Shown here: piece after piece, positions 44,362 to 53,136 of the stretch
Position numbering within the stretch: position 1 is the first letter of the stretch
How the letters are laid out: every line of letters begins with the position of its first letter
DNA from: Flavobacteriales bacterium
Lineage (GTDB): Bacteria > Bacteroidota > Bacteroidia > Flavobacteriales_D > Crocinitomicaceae
Assembly (NCBI GenBank): GCA_947497485.1
Contig: CANMHB010000008.1
Location: 82,329 to 146,328 of the forward strand
Length of the DNA stretch: 64,000 bases
Direction of reading: 5' to 3'
Position numbers and translations under genes: made by a program
The notes under the pieces: model-generated
What the model saw: the letters and a program-made list of their open reading frames with translations, nothing else
The model's database searches: none
What the model was told of the DNA's origin: nothing

Positions 44362-44864
44362 TTGCGTAAATAGTGTAATATTTTGAATGAAGTAATATGT
44401 TTCTCATCCTTTGACTGACTTCCGATTATCTCAGATTTCCAATCAATTTCATCGAATTCAGGAAAAAAAGTATCTGCATCAAAAACACCATCAACATAAG
44501 TAATGAACATTTCATCTAAACAATTTGCATCCAAAGCCATTTTGTAAATCTCACCACCACCAATTATAAATACTTTTCGCTCGTTTTCATTTTCAAAATG
44601 TGTCAAGCAATCTTTTAGCGAGTTGAAAACCAGGCAATTTTCAGCTTGAAACTCTTTGTTTCTGGTCAGAATGACATTCAAACGATTCGGTAATGGTCGG
44701 TATTTTTCGGGTATTGAATCATAATTTCTCCTACCCATTACTACGATCTGATTTTTGGTAGTTTCCTTGAAAAAATTCATATCTGCAGGCAAATGCCACA
44801 TCAAATCATTGTTTTTTCCAATCCCACGCTTAGCGTCCATGGCGACGATTAGTGAGACTTTCAT
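44358..44864 (-). CDS. folA: Dihydrofolate reductase
   Basis: A 168-residue enzyme reducing dihydrofolate to tetrahydrofolate. It shows the Met20 loop (AMDAKRGIGKNNDLMWHLPADMNFF), NADPH binding VVMGRRNYDSIPEKYRPLPNRLN and IIGGGEIYKMAL. The start is ATG 44864, one base after the thyA stop; the ATG four codons upstream lies inside thyA. It works directly with ThyA, which generates dihydrofolate. Confidence 0.95.
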   Translation of the reverse strand: MKVSLIVAMDAKRGIGKNNDLMWHLPADMNFFKETTKNQIVVMGRRNYDSIPEKYRPLPNRLNVILTRNKEFQAENCLVFNSLKDCLTHFENENERKVFIIGGGEIYKMALDANCLDEMFITYVDGVFDADTFFPEFDEIDWKSEIIGSQSKDEKHITSFKILHYLRN

Positions 44865-44865
44865 A

Positions 44866-45660
44866 TCAAACGGCAACTTCAGCTTTAATATGTGGATGTG
44901 GGTCGTAGTTAATCAATTCAAAATCTTCATATTTGAATTCAAACAAATCTTTTACTTCTGGATTGATTTTCATTTGAGGTAATGGCCTAAAATCACGCGA
45001 CAACTGCAATCTTGCTTGTTCTAAATGATTGGAATACAAATGAGCATCTCCTAATGTATGAACAAAATCCCCAGGCTTCAAACCGCATACTTGCGCCATC
45101 ATCATGGTGAGTAATGCATAAGAAGCAATATTAAAAGGAACACCAAGAAATGTATCGGCACTTCGCTGATATAACTGACAACTTAATTTTCCATCTGCCA
45201 CATAAAATTGAAAAAACGCATGACATGGAGGAAGCGCCATTTTTTCGATTTCGCCCACGTTCCAAGCAGAAACTATGATTCTTCTCGAATCAGGATTGTT
45301 TTTTAGTTGGTCAATAACTTGTTTGATTTGATCAATATGACGACCATCCGCAGCTGGCCAACTGCGCCATTGTGACCCATAAACTGGACCTAAATTTCCG
45401 TTTTCATCTGCCCATTCGTCCCAAATCGAAACGTTATTGTCTTTCAAATATTGGATATTCGTGTCGCCTTTCAAAAACCACAACAATTCATGAATAATAG
45501 AACGCAAATGAAGTTTCTTAGTCGTAATACAAGGAAACCCCTCATTCAAATCAAAGCGCATCTGATAACCAAAAACAGAAATTGTTCCGGTTCCGGTTCG
45601 ATCCTCTTTTTTAACTCCGTGTTCTAAAATGTGCTCAAGTAAATCGTGGTATTGTTTCAT
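44866..45660 (-). CDS. thyA: Thymidylate synthase
   Basis: A 264-residue enzyme making dTMP from dUMP and methylene-THF. The nucleophile is C146 in [11 protein letters not shown], followed by [20 protein letters not shown]; the N-terminal [16 protein letters not shown] and the C-terminal [10 protein letters not shown] are typical. It is followed by folA with one base between the genes, a standard operon. A TAATTTCG box (one mismatch) lies upstream. Confidence 0.98.
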   Translation of the reverse strand: MKQYHDLLEHILEHGVKKEDRTGTGTISVFGYQMRFDLNEGFPCITTKKLHLRSIIHELLWFLKGDTNIQYLKDNNVSIWDEWADENGNLGPVYGSQWRSWPAADGRHIDQIKQVIDQLKNNPDSRRIIVSAWNVGEIEKMALPPCHAFFQFYVADGKLSCQLYQRSADTFLGVPFNIASYALLTMMMAQVCGLKPGDFVHTLGDAHLYSNHLEQARLQLSRDFRPLPQMKINPEVKDLFEFKYEDFELINYDPHPHIKAEVAV

Positions 45661-45906
45661 TGGATTTGCGAATTCGACTTCACGAAATTACTGCAAAAAC
45701 CAGGTAATTCTTTTTCAACTTTTCAAGATTTTTGAACAATGTCAACTTTCGTTTTTGTTTCCTTTAATCTTGTATTTTACACTCAAAAATGACCAAATTG
45801 AATTCTATCGAAGTTCCGGTTTAGTTCTCAATTCCATAAAAAATAAAGAGCAATTTGAAATACCTCTAATTTTCTGCTCGAATCATATCAAAAAATAAGG
45901 CAAATT

Positions 45907-46149
45907 CTAATTTTTAACAAGCGTTTTGGTATATACTGAGTTTCCGGTGGTTATACGAATTAGATAAGTTCCAGCCTTAAACGATGAAATATCCACAAAT
46001 GATTCTGCGAAATAAGCTGATGCATTCATTTTTTCTTTCATCATCGATCTTCCTGCTAAGTCGATTATTTCTAGTTGCGCGTCATTATTTACAAATCCAT
46101 CGACTTCAATTTTGGTAAAGCCTGAACTAGATTTTTTCTCGACGCTCAT
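45907..46149 (-). CDS. Orphan T9SS type A sorting-domain protein
   Basis: An 80-residue frame that consists almost entirely of a T9SS type A C-terminal domain: LEIIDLAGRSMMKEKMN, ADISSFK-like VDISSFKAGTYLIRIT and the final YTKTLVKN. It lacks a signal peptide, any cargo domain and the opening YPNP motif. Upstream, the frame meets a stop 8 codons before the ATG, only 50 bases from the divergent neighbour. It has a perfect -7 box 20 bases upstream. It is either the remnant of a deleted cargo gene or a real small protein; I cannot decide from sequence. Confidence 0.6.
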   Translation of the reverse strand: MSVEKKSSSGFTKIEVDGFVNNDAQLEIIDLAGRSMMKEKMNASAYFAESFVDISSFKAGTYLIRITTGNSVYTKTLVKN

Positions 46150-46169
46150 TTGGTTCTATTTTCTGTTCT

Positions 46170-46177
46170 CAAAGCTA
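46170..46177 (-). promoter_or_regulatory. -7 box (TAGCTTTG) for the orphan sorting-domain gene
   Basis: A perfect TAnnTTTG match on the minus strand, 20 bases before the ATG at 46149; -33 element poor. Confidence 0.35.
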
Positions 46178-46199
46178 AAATCATTCGTATTTTTACACC

Positions 46200-46934
46200 A
46201 TGGAACAAAAGGAATGGTTTGCGAGTTGGTTCGATACGGATTACTACCATCAACTTTATCGCAATCGTAACGATGAAGAGGCTAAACTATTCATATCAAA
46301 TTTACTTGATTTTATAGAATTGGCTCCAAATTCATATTTGTTAGACTTAGCCTGCGGAAAGGGACGTCATTCCAAAACTTTAAATGAATTCTGTCACAAT
46401 GTTTTAGGTGTTGATCTTTCGCCAAACAGCATTGCCATTGCTTCGGAAATGACTTGTGACACCTTGAATTTTCAAGTTCATGATATGCGGAAGGTTCTTC
46501 CAAATCAAAAATTTCATGCCGTATTCAATCTGTTTACGAGTTTTGGCTATTTCGATGACACATCGGATAACGAGCGAGTATGTAATTCGATGGCTGAAAT
46601 GCTCAAAGAAAATGGAATCCTTGTAATCGATTTTATGAATGCAGAAAAAGTGATTGCTAATTTGGTTTCAAATGAACAAAAACGAGTTGACGACCTCTTA
46701 TTTAAAATCAGTCGTCATTTCGATGGACAGCATATTTTTAAAAGAATTCAATTTGAAGATAAAGGTTTAGAATTTGATTTCACCGAACGAGTTCAAGCGC
46801 TCAGATTAATCGATTTTGAACGGTTGCTAAAAAACAGATTCCGAATTCTTCATACCTTTGGCAGCTTTGATTTAAAGCAATTCGATAATCTTACTTCTGA
46901 TCGTTTAATTATCATAGCACAAAAATATAAATGA
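46200..46934 (+). CDS. Class I SAM-dependent methyltransferase
   Basis: A 244-residue Rossmann-fold methyltransferase. Motif I is YLLDLACGKGRHSKTL, the acidic loop is LGVDLSPNSIAIA, and VHDMRKV plus FNLFTSFGYFDD give motifs II-III. The substrate is unknown; this subgroup is often annotated simply as a methyltransferase. It starts five bases after a TATTTTTA -7-like box, and overlaps the following ZIP transporter gene by four bases (ATGA). Confidence 0.88.
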   Translation: MEQKEWFASWFDTDYYHQLYRNRNDEEAKLFISNLLDFIELAPNSYLLDLACGKGRHSKTLNEFCHNVLGVDLSPNSIAIASEMTCDTLNFQVHDMRKVLPNQKFHAVFNLFTSFGYFDDTSDNERVCNSMAEMLKENGILVIDFMNAEKVIANLVSNEQKRVDDLLFKISRHFDGQHIFKRIQFEDKGLEFDFTERVQALRLIDFERLLKNRFRILHTFGSFDLKQFDNLTSDRLIIIAQKYK

Positions 46935-47656
46935 ATTTGACCTTTGTTTTTATTGGCTTGTTTTCCTCAGTTATTTTGGGAGGGTTGGTCGTTAGCTATT
47001 TAAAAGCAACCAATAAAAGTCAATTTATAAAACTTTCCCTCTCATTTAGTGGAGGATTTCTACTTGCCATTATTTTCCAGCATTTATTACCCGATCTATA
47101 TCAAGATAAGGGCACCCAAGTCGGGTTATTTATTCTGTTGGGATTTTTGATTCAATTGATTTTGGAATATTTCTCAGGCGGAATCGAACATGGTCACGTC
47201 CATGTGCACAAAGGACAAAGTTTGCCCTGGTTATTATTTTTGTCGCTATCTGTTCATTCAGTCATTGAAGGAATTCCGTTGGGGAATCAACATTTAGGAA
47301 TAATAACGGATCATAGCCACGAGCACGGCTCACTTTTCTGGGGAATAATCTTTCATCAAATTCCCGTTTCTATTGCTTTAATGACGCTTTTAAGTAATAC
47401 AAATCTGTCGGTAATTAAATCTTGGCTTGTTCTTTTATTATTCGCAGCAATGAATCCAATTGGAGTTCTTCTTGGTTTTTATGTTTCTACTGATGATTTA
47501 GGAATAGATATACACGTCATTCTTGCAATTGTTGTCGGGATGTTTCTTCACATCTCCACTACAATCATTTTTGAAACTTCAGAAAATCACAAGTTTAACC
47601 TTCTGAAACTTGTAAGTATTTTGATTGGAAGTGGACTAGCAATGCTTATGTATTGA
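46931..47656 (+). CDS. ZIP family metal transporter
   Basis: A 241-residue inner-membrane transporter with about eight helices. A histidine-rich loop (GGIEHGHVHVHKG) lies between helices 3 and 4, and the metal path motifs HSVIEGIPLG (helix 4) and FHQIPVSIAL (helix 5) are intact. It probably imports zinc or another divalent metal. It is coupled to a methyltransferase gene by an ATGA overlap, and its end overlaps the convergent DUF6495 gene by 11 bases. Confidence 0.9.
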   Translation: MNLTFVFIGLFSSVILGGLVVSYLKATNKSQFIKLSLSFSGGFLLAIIFQHLLPDLYQDKGTQVGLFILLGFLIQLILEYFSGGIEHGHVHVHKGQSLPWLLFLSLSVHSVIEGIPLGNQHLGIITDHSHEHGSLFWGIIFHQIPVSIALMTLLSNTNLSVIKSWLVLLLFAAMNPIGVLLGFYVSTDDLGIDIHVILAIVVGMFLHISTTIIFETSENHKFNLLKLVSILIGSGLAMLMY

Positions 47657-48119
47657 CAATAATTGCATTAAGCTGATTCCAAATTAAATCATTTGAAACC
47701 AAACAACCCTGCGTTACTAATTTGTGAACCTCATCTGCTTTGTAAAGATCAACTTTCTTCTGAGCGCGGTAAATTTCTAATTCAGCAAATTTATTTTTAA
47801 GGGATTCGGAAATTTGAGCATCGGTTTCAAGACTAACCGAATCATTCTTCGATTTCAAATGAATGGCGTGTGTATTTTCGTCTGTAATCTTGTAAATTGA
47901 AAAAAGTGACTTGGATCGAAATTCCAGAAATTCAACTTTTTCATAGACCTTGAGAAGAACCGTATCACTAAATAACTCGACCAAAGCCAATGCTTTTTCT
48001 GGTTCATTTTTATTCAAATCTTCCCATTCCGAAGCATGCATATTATTTATGATAAGAAAATGTTTGAACTCCGTTTCCAGGTGTTTGAGTTCGTCATCCG
48101 ATAGGATTCTGAATCGCAT
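47646..48119 (-). CDS. DUF6495-like protein
   Basis: A 157-residue protein, no signal peptide or membrane segment. The pattern MRFRILSDDELKHLETEFKHFL, WEDLNKNEPEKALALVELFSD and VEFLEFRSKSLFSIY matches my memory of the Bacteroidota DUF6495 family, of unknown function. It starts one base after gldH, at the end of the holB-ricT-gldH operon. Confidence 0.6.
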   Translation of the reverse strand: MRFRILSDDELKHLETEFKHFLIINNMHASEWEDLNKNEPEKALALVELFSDTVLLKVYEKVEFLEFRSKSLFSIYKITDENTHAIHLKSKNDSVSLETDAQISESLKNKFAELEIYRAQKKVDLYKADEVHKLVTQGCLVSNDLIWNQLNAIIVNT

Positions 48120-48120
48120 A

Positions 48121-48588
48121 TTAATTCTCTGATTTTACTTCTTCGACGCGCAGTGAAATATCCAAGACATCACCGACCTCTTTCTCGGTAATGGCTTGTT
48201 CAACCATAAATTTATATTTGCCTTTGAAAGGAAGTCGTCGTCTTTTAAAAACGAGTTGGTGTTCAACAACCGTTCCCGTTTCCTTTCCTATCCAACTGCC
48301 GTCTGGAAAAGTCGTTTTAATTTCGTAGGGCTCTCGGGCCGACTCTCCTTCTGGGGGTGTCGAATTCAAAAAGATCCAAAGGTTGCTATATTTGTAATCT
48401 GTTGAGGTTCTAAGTGTAAGAATGAAATCATATAATTTGGTAGTGTCTTGGAACTCTATTTCAAACTTTGGCTTAACATTTTGATCCCATTTGTTATTTT
48501 TAAAGGCAAAGGATTTCTGATAATAAGCAGCATCTTCACAGCTTGTAAAGAACCCAATTAAAGCCACTAGGAATAAGAGTTTTCTCAT
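48121..48588 (-). CDS. gldH: Gliding motility lipoprotein GldH
   Basis: A 155-residue lipoprotein (GFFTSCED, C17 lipidated). The family block AYYQKSFAFKNNKWDQN, FILTLRTSTDYKYSNLWIFL and FPDGSWIGKETG identifies GldH, needed for gliding in Flavobacterium. It overlaps ricT by one base. A ricT-gldH pairing is common in the phylum even in non-gliding species, so gliding itself is not proven here. Confidence 0.92.
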   Translation of the reverse strand: MRKLLFLVALIGFFTSCEDAAYYQKSFAFKNNKWDQNVKPKFEIEFQDTTKLYDFILTLRTSTDYKYSNLWIFLNSTPPEGESAREPYEIKTTFPDGSWIGKETGTVVEHQLVFKRRRLPFKGKYKFMVEQAITEKEVGDVLDISLRVEEVKSEN

Positions 48589-49754
48589 TAATTAACCGGA
48601 TTATTTTTATTCCCTTGTTGGGGTTTATTCTTCTTTTTCTTTCTATTCTGACCTTTTGGACGATTAAAATTCTTTTCGAAACGATTAACGCTGTCCTGCC
48701 CTACTACATTGGAATAACCGATCTCAACCTCTTTTTTCTCAACCAATTCGAAGTCTTTTAAATCCTTCGGTTTGATTCCGTCCTTATTTAATTTTACGAT
48801 TTCCTTTACACGTTCTGGAGAAAGTGCTATTAATCCATTTTCACCATGATAACCATACCACATCAATCGTTTGAAAACATCCGTTTTGAAATGAAATGCA
48901 TCACCTTTTTCGGTATGCAGTTTTGTTTCTGGCTTTGGAAATGATTTCAAGGAATCAAGGTACATGTCTAGTTCATAATTCAGGCAGCATTTCAATTTAC
49001 CACATTGTCCTGCTAATTTTTGAGGATTCAATGAAAGTTGCTGATAGCGCGCTGCAGAAGTAGAAACGGAACGAAAATCCGTTAACCAGGTTGTACAGCA
49101 AAGTTCTCGTCCGCAAGAACCGATTCCGCCTAGCCGCGAGGACTCTTGTCTTGAGCCAATCTGGCGCATTTCAATACGAACCTTGAAATCATCAGCCATA
49201 TCTTTAATGAGTTGGCGAAAATCAACTCGACCTTCAGCAGTATAATAAAACGTTGCTTTTGACAAATCTCCTTGATATTCAACATCTGAAATCTTCATTT
49301 CCATGTTAAGATTCATTGCAAGCGTTCTGGCTTTATACATCAAATCTTTTTCAAGCGACCTACCTTTGATCCATTTATCAATTTCCTCTTGATTCGCAAT
49401 TCGAAGAATTTTTTTGATTTCCATTGGCTTCAGATTTGGAGCCTTTTTACGAACCTGAACTCTTGCTAATTCTCCAACGACTGAAACTACACCAACATCA
49501 TATCCTGGGGATGTTTCAACTATAACTACATCGCCAATTTGAAGGGAAAGACCCTGCGAATTTCGATAAAAGCTTTTTCGTGAATTTTTAAATCGAACTT
49601 CGACGATGTCATAAACTTGCTGACCTGCAGGCAAAGCAATGTTAGCAAGCCAGTCATAAACTTCTAGTTTATTACAACCGCCAGAACTGCATGTTCCATT
49701 GTTTTTACAACCCCTCGGGGTTCCACCACCACTGCTACAAGAAGCACATCCCAT
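48588..49754 (-). CDS. ricT: PSP1/RicT-family protein
   Basis: A 388-residue cytoplasmic protein. An N-terminal cysteine-rich stretch (CASCSSGGGTPRGC, CSSGGC) precedes the PSP1 core (VEVRFKNSRKSFYRN, GDVVIVETSPGYDVGVV) with the conserved cysteine set GIGSCGRELCCTTWL and GQCGKLKCCLNYE. In Bacillus RicT (YaaT) with RicA/RicF forms an Fe-S complex affecting RNase Y; here the partners are not visible. The C-terminus is a basic, low-complexity tail (RPKGQNRKKKKNKPQQGN). Cotranscribed with gldH. Confidence 0.9.
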   Translation of the reverse strand: MGCASCSSGGGTPRGCKNNGTCSSGGCNKLEVYDWLANIALPAGQQVYDIVEVRFKNSRKSFYRNSQGLSLQIGDVVIVETSPGYDVGVVSVVGELARVQVRKKAPNLKPMEIKKILRIANQEEIDKWIKGRSLEKDLMYKARTLAMNLNMEMKISDVEYQGDLSKATFYYTAEGRVDFRQLIKDMADDFKVRIEMRQIGSRQESSRLGGIGSCGRELCCTTWLTDFRSVSTSAARYQQLSLNPQKLAGQCGKLKCCLNYELDMYLDSLKSFPKPETKLHTEKGDAFHFKTDVFKRLMWYGYHGENGLIALSPERVKEIVKLNKDGIKPKDLKDFELVEKKEVEIGYSNVVGQDSVNRFEKNFNRPKGQNRKKKKNKPQQGNKNNPVN

Positions 49755-49830
49755 TTTTCGATTTTAAATGTAAAGTTAACAATAATCCCTTATTGATTTA
49801 ACGTTTGCTTGGTGAATAAACAAACAGTTT

Positions 49831-50949
49831 TTAAGCTGCGTGTATGTAACGCATTGTTTGAAAGCAGAGTTGGGTAAACAAGATTTTTGAGTTTGCATTT
49901 CGCTCAATGTGATAATAACCATCGTTGAACGTTTCTTGAAATTCACGAATATTATTCCCTGAGATAAATGGCGAAAAATTCTTTAGAAAATGTTCTTCTT
50001 CCTTGGTAACATGTGTTAATTCTTCTCCAATGTAATTCATCATGATGCTTTGTCGAAACATGTGAAGCGAGTAAATAAAGAAGAATTTCTGCCGTTCGCG
50101 CGGTTGGGAAGAAAATTTATCAGCCCAATCTAACATACCAAGAACATCTTTTTTATAACTTGAGCGCATCATTTGAATGAATTGTTCCCTGTAAAAATCT
50201 TTCGCTTCTGATTCTTCAATATAACTTAAAGCCATTAAATAATCTCCTTCGGAAAAACTTGAAATAAAATCCGCCTCTTCCCGATTCAAGTTAGATTTTT
50301 TCTGCATGAAATTACTCAAGTCTGCTAGTTCAATTCTTGGAACCTCAACTTTTTGTGTTCTGGAAAGTATCGTGTTGAGCATTCGGTCCTGATTTTCAGC
50401 AACCAAAAGGAAATAAGTATTTTGAGGTGGTTCCTCAAGGATTTTTAAAAGTTTGTTTGAGCATGAATTATGCATTTCTTCTGGCATCCAAATGATCATA
50501 ACCTTTGCTCCTCCTTCGTACGATTTGAAATTCAGCTTTTTAATAATTTCAACACTTTCTTCTGTTGGAATTATTAATTTGTTATTCTTGATTTCATGTA
50601 ATTCACCCCATTCAAGCAAATTAAAATAAGGGTTTTCTGATAATTTTTTGCGCCAAACTTCAATTGCTCCCATTGAGGTTCCATGAACTGATTTAACGAT
50701 GGGATAAACGTAGTGAACATCTGGATGAGTGAATTCTCGAACGCGTTTACATGAAGGGCAAACTCCACAGCTATCATTATCAGTTTTTTGCTCACAAAAT
50801 AAATACTGAACGAAAGCCAATGCCAACGGCAATGTTCCATAACCAGATTTTCCAAGAAATAATTTGGCGTGAGCAATTTTTCCTGAATTTATTTCTTTAA
50901 TAATTTCAGCTTTAACCTTTTCCTGACCAATAATTTCCGAGAATTTCAC
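49831..50949 (-). CDS. holB: DNA polymerase III, delta-prime subunit
   Basis: A 372-residue clamp-loader AAA+ protein. It has a modified P-loop (FLGKSGYGTLPLALA), the zinc cluster CGVCPSCKRV, HPDVHYVYP and the SRC-like LSRTQKVEVP motif. GTG at 50949 (reading MKFSEIIGQE) is preferred: the TTG two codons earlier is the last three bases of a perfect -7 box. holA for the same complex lies about 7 kb away on the other strand. Confidence 0.93.
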   Translation of the reverse strand: MKFSEIIGQEKVKAEIIKEINSGKIAHAKLFLGKSGYGTLPLALAFVQYLFCEQKTDNDSCGVCPSCKRVREFTHPDVHYVYPIVKSVHGTSMGAIEVWRKKLSENPYFNLLEWGELHEIKNNKLIIPTEESVEIIKKLNFKSYEGGAKVMIIWMPEEMHNSCSNKLLKILEEPPQNTYFLLVAENQDRMLNTILSRTQKVEVPRIELADLSNFMQKKSNLNREEADFISSFSEGDYLMALSYIEESEAKDFYREQFIQMMRSSYKKDVLGMLDWADKFSSQPRERQKFFFIYSLHMFRQSIMMNYIGEELTHVTKEEEHFLKNFSPFISGNNIREFQETFNDGYYHIERNANSKILFTQLCFQTMRYIHAA

Positions 50950-50952
50950 AAT

Positions 50953-50960
50953 CAAAGTTA
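50953..50960 (-). promoter_or_regulatory. -7 box (TAACTTTG) for holB
   Basis: A perfect match three bases before the GTG start at 50949; no clear -33 TTG. Confidence 0.45.
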
Positions 50961-51032
50961 AGAATTTTGTAAAACACGTCTGCGAATTTTAAACTATTAG
51001 TATTACTTTTATTTCATCAAAACAAAAACAAC

Positions 51033-51692
51033 ATGAAAACTTTTTTTATATCCATAGCATTGATATTTACACAAATTACATTTGCCCAATTAATGCGTGT
51101 CAAGGAAGGAAATATGAGTACTTCGAAAGGGTCTCAAAATTCGCTTTCAATTGAAATTCCATTCGTTGACGAAGCGTTTTTTCAAGATGAGCTAAAGAGT
51201 TTTCTGAAAGACTGGGGAAAATGCAAAGAAAACAAAGGCGAGTATTCTGTTTTGTTGGGAGAATGGAAAGAATACGGTAAAAAAACTTTTGATGTTTATG
51301 CAAAATATGAATTAAAAAAAGACGCGCCAGTTGGTGTTTCATTTGCAATTGATTTAGGCGGGGCATTTTTGAACAGCAAGGATCATTCCACGCAATACGA
51401 ACTTTTCAAAAAAGCAATTGAGTCTTTTGGAAGAAACTGTGCCTCAAATTTTATTAATAATCAACTAGAAAAGGAAAATAAAATATTGAAGACACTTGAA
51501 AAAGAGCAAAAAGATTTAGAGGAAGATAAGGTTGATTTGGAAAAAGAAATTGAGGATTACAAAAAGAAAATCGAGGATAACTTAAAGAAAATTGAAGAAA
51601 ACAAAACTTCTCAAGAAAAACAAAAAGAATCAATTAAAACGCAAAGCTCAAAAGTTCAAGAAATAGAAAAGAAGAAAAAAGATATTTATTAA
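51033..51692 (+). CDS. Exported coiled-coil protein of unknown function
   Basis: A 219-residue protein with a signal peptide (IALIFTQITFAQ). Residues about 20-135 form a compact domain (SLSIEIPFVDEAFFQDELKS, LGEWKEYGKKTFDVYAKYEL). From about 140 to the end it is a lysine/glutamate-rich coiled coil with heptads (LEKEQKDLEEDKVDLEKEI). No family recognised. It ends four bases inside the convergent rsmI gene. Confidence 0.7.
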   Translation: MKTFFISIALIFTQITFAQLMRVKEGNMSTSKGSQNSLSIEIPFVDEAFFQDELKSFLKDWGKCKENKGEYSVLLGEWKEYGKKTFDVYAKYELKKDAPVGVSFAIDLGGAFLNSKDHSTQYELFKKAIESFGRNCASNFINNQLEKENKILKTLEKEQKDLEEDKVDLEKEIEDYKKKIEDNLKKIEENKTSQEKQKESIKTQSSKVQEIEKKKKDIY

Positions 51693-52363
51693 TCTTCTTG
51701 TCCCTTTACGATTAAAACAATTTCTCCTTTTGGAGCGTGTTGTCTAAAATAGTTGATATTGTCTTCCAACGTGCCACGGTGATAAGTTTCGTAGATCTTG
51801 CTTATTTCTCTTACTACACAAATTTCTCTCGATAACTCAAAATGTTCTGCCATTTGTTCAAGCGTTTTCACCAAACGATGCGGTGATTCATAAAAAATTA
51901 TGGTTCGGTTCTCTTGGCTCAATAAATTAAGTCTGGTTTGGCGACCTTTCTTGTGCGGAAGAAATCCTTCGAAGACAAATTTATCGGATGGAAAACCACT
52001 AGCCACCAAGGCAGGAACAAATGCTGTAGGACCAGGTAAACACTCGACTTCAATATCATTTTGAATGCACGCTCGAACCAATAAAAATCCTGGATCGGAA
52101 ATACCCGGTGTGCCTGCATCTGAAACCAATACTGCCGATTGAGAATTGCGAATCAATTCTATGGATTTATCCAAAAATCGATGTTCGTTGTGCGCATGAA
52201 ATGGAAGACACTTTTTTGAAATACCAAAATGGTCAAGTAACTTTTTTGTAACTCGCGTATCTTCACTAAAAATTATTTCCGATTCTTTTAAAATCCGAAT
52301 TGCACGTAGTGTGATATCTTCTAAATTTCCGATTGGAGTTGGAACCAAAATTAACTTTGACAT
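51689..52363 (-). CDS. rsmI: 16S rRNA (cytidine(1402)-2'-O)-methyltransferase
   Basis: A 224-residue tetrapyrrole-methylase-fold enzyme that 2'-O-methylates C1402. All motifs are standard: VPTPIGNLEDITLRAI, SEDTRVTKKLL, LVSDAGTPGISDPG, PGPTAFVPALVASGFPSD and FYESPHRLVKTL. It is the true RsmI, in contrast to the divergent copy in the dnaA operon. Last gene of the OMP-radA-RDD-rsmI operon, two bases after the RDD gene. Confidence 0.95.
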   Translation of the reverse strand: MSKLILVPTPIGNLEDITLRAIRILKESEIIFSEDTRVTKKLLDHFGISKKCLPFHAHNEHRFLDKSIELIRNSQSAVLVSDAGTPGISDPGFLLVRACIQNDIEVECLPGPTAFVPALVASGFPSDKFVFEGFLPHKKGRQTRLNLLSQENRTIIFYESPHRLVKTLEQMAEHFELSREICVVREISKIYETYHRGTLEDNINYFRQHAPKGEIVLIVKGQED

Positions 52364-52365
52364 AA

Positions 52366-53133
52366 TTATCGCGTTAAAACAACGTAATCGTTTAAAACAG
52401 TCTCTAAGAATTTAATACGTTCTTTTGGAGTTTCAGTTAAACCAAGTAATTGTGCTGTTTCGTCTGATAATCGAATCAAAAGATCATCGATCTCTTTCCC
52501 TTTGTATTTTTTTCGATGTTGAATGCAATTTTTAACGTAAATCATATCCTCATCCGTGAATTGAATCACATTCAAATAGGTAGGTTCATAATTTTCATTG
52601 GATTTGATTTTGAGAACATCTTTTAACTTGTAACGCTGCCGTGATTTATTTTTAATAACGATTGTTCCAGCTAACATATCTCCAATACGTTGTTGTCGAT
52701 TCGAAAGAGAAACAATAAATGCGTCAAAGACATTCCAAACAGGTATAAGTAGAACAAAGTAACTTGCCGAGATCCAAAGAAAATCTCCACGCATGAGCCA
52801 TCGAAGGAGGACTTCTTTCCACCCAACTCGTTCACCATCATGTTTCAAAACTCGGATTCCTAGTGCCATTTTACCAATAGTTTGTCCGCCTGTCAGATAC
52901 TCCATAACTGGTTGATATAAAATCCAAGGAAGTTTCGCAAGAAGCAACATAAAAAATAACCAAGTGCCGAAATTTTCAAATAAATCTTGAAAACCAACAG
53001 CCATAAAAACAATGAAAAGGTAAACACTTAAAATGATCGTATCTATAATATATGCCGCAATTCGTTCAATTAGTGTGGCGACTTCAAATTCAATTTCCAC
53101 ATGTTGTGCTGAGGTAAAATTGATTTTAGACAT
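52366..53133 (-). CDS. RDD family membrane protein
   Basis: A 255-residue protein. The N-terminal half is an RDD domain with three membrane helices: RIAAYIIDTIIL, then ARLPWILYQPVMEYLTGGQTIGKMALGIRVL-type segments (here KLPWILYQPV, TGGQTIGKM, GIRVLKHDGER) and SNRQQRIGDMLAGTIV. The C-terminal about 80 residues are soluble. Role unknown in general; some members affect osmotic or salt tolerance. It is three bases after radA and two before rsmI. Confidence 0.88.
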   Translation of the reverse strand: MSKINFTSAQHVEIEFEVATLIERIAAYIIDTIILSVYLFIVFMAVGFQDLFENFGTWLFFMLLLAKLPWILYQPVMEYLTGGQTIGKMALGIRVLKHDGERVGWKEVLLRWLMRGDFLWISASYFVLLIPVWNVFDAFIVSLSNRQQRIGDMLAGTIVIKNKSRQRYKLKDVLKIKSNENYEPTYLNVIQFTDEDMIYVKNCIQHRKKYKGKEIDDLLIRLSDETAQLLGLTETPKERIKFLETVLNDYVVLTR

Positions 53134-53136
53134 ATC

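Noticed and set aside
45629..45898. Plus-strand frame of 89 codons upstream of thyA.
   Set aside because: It overlaps the thyA start antisense, has an odd composition and no recognisable domain.
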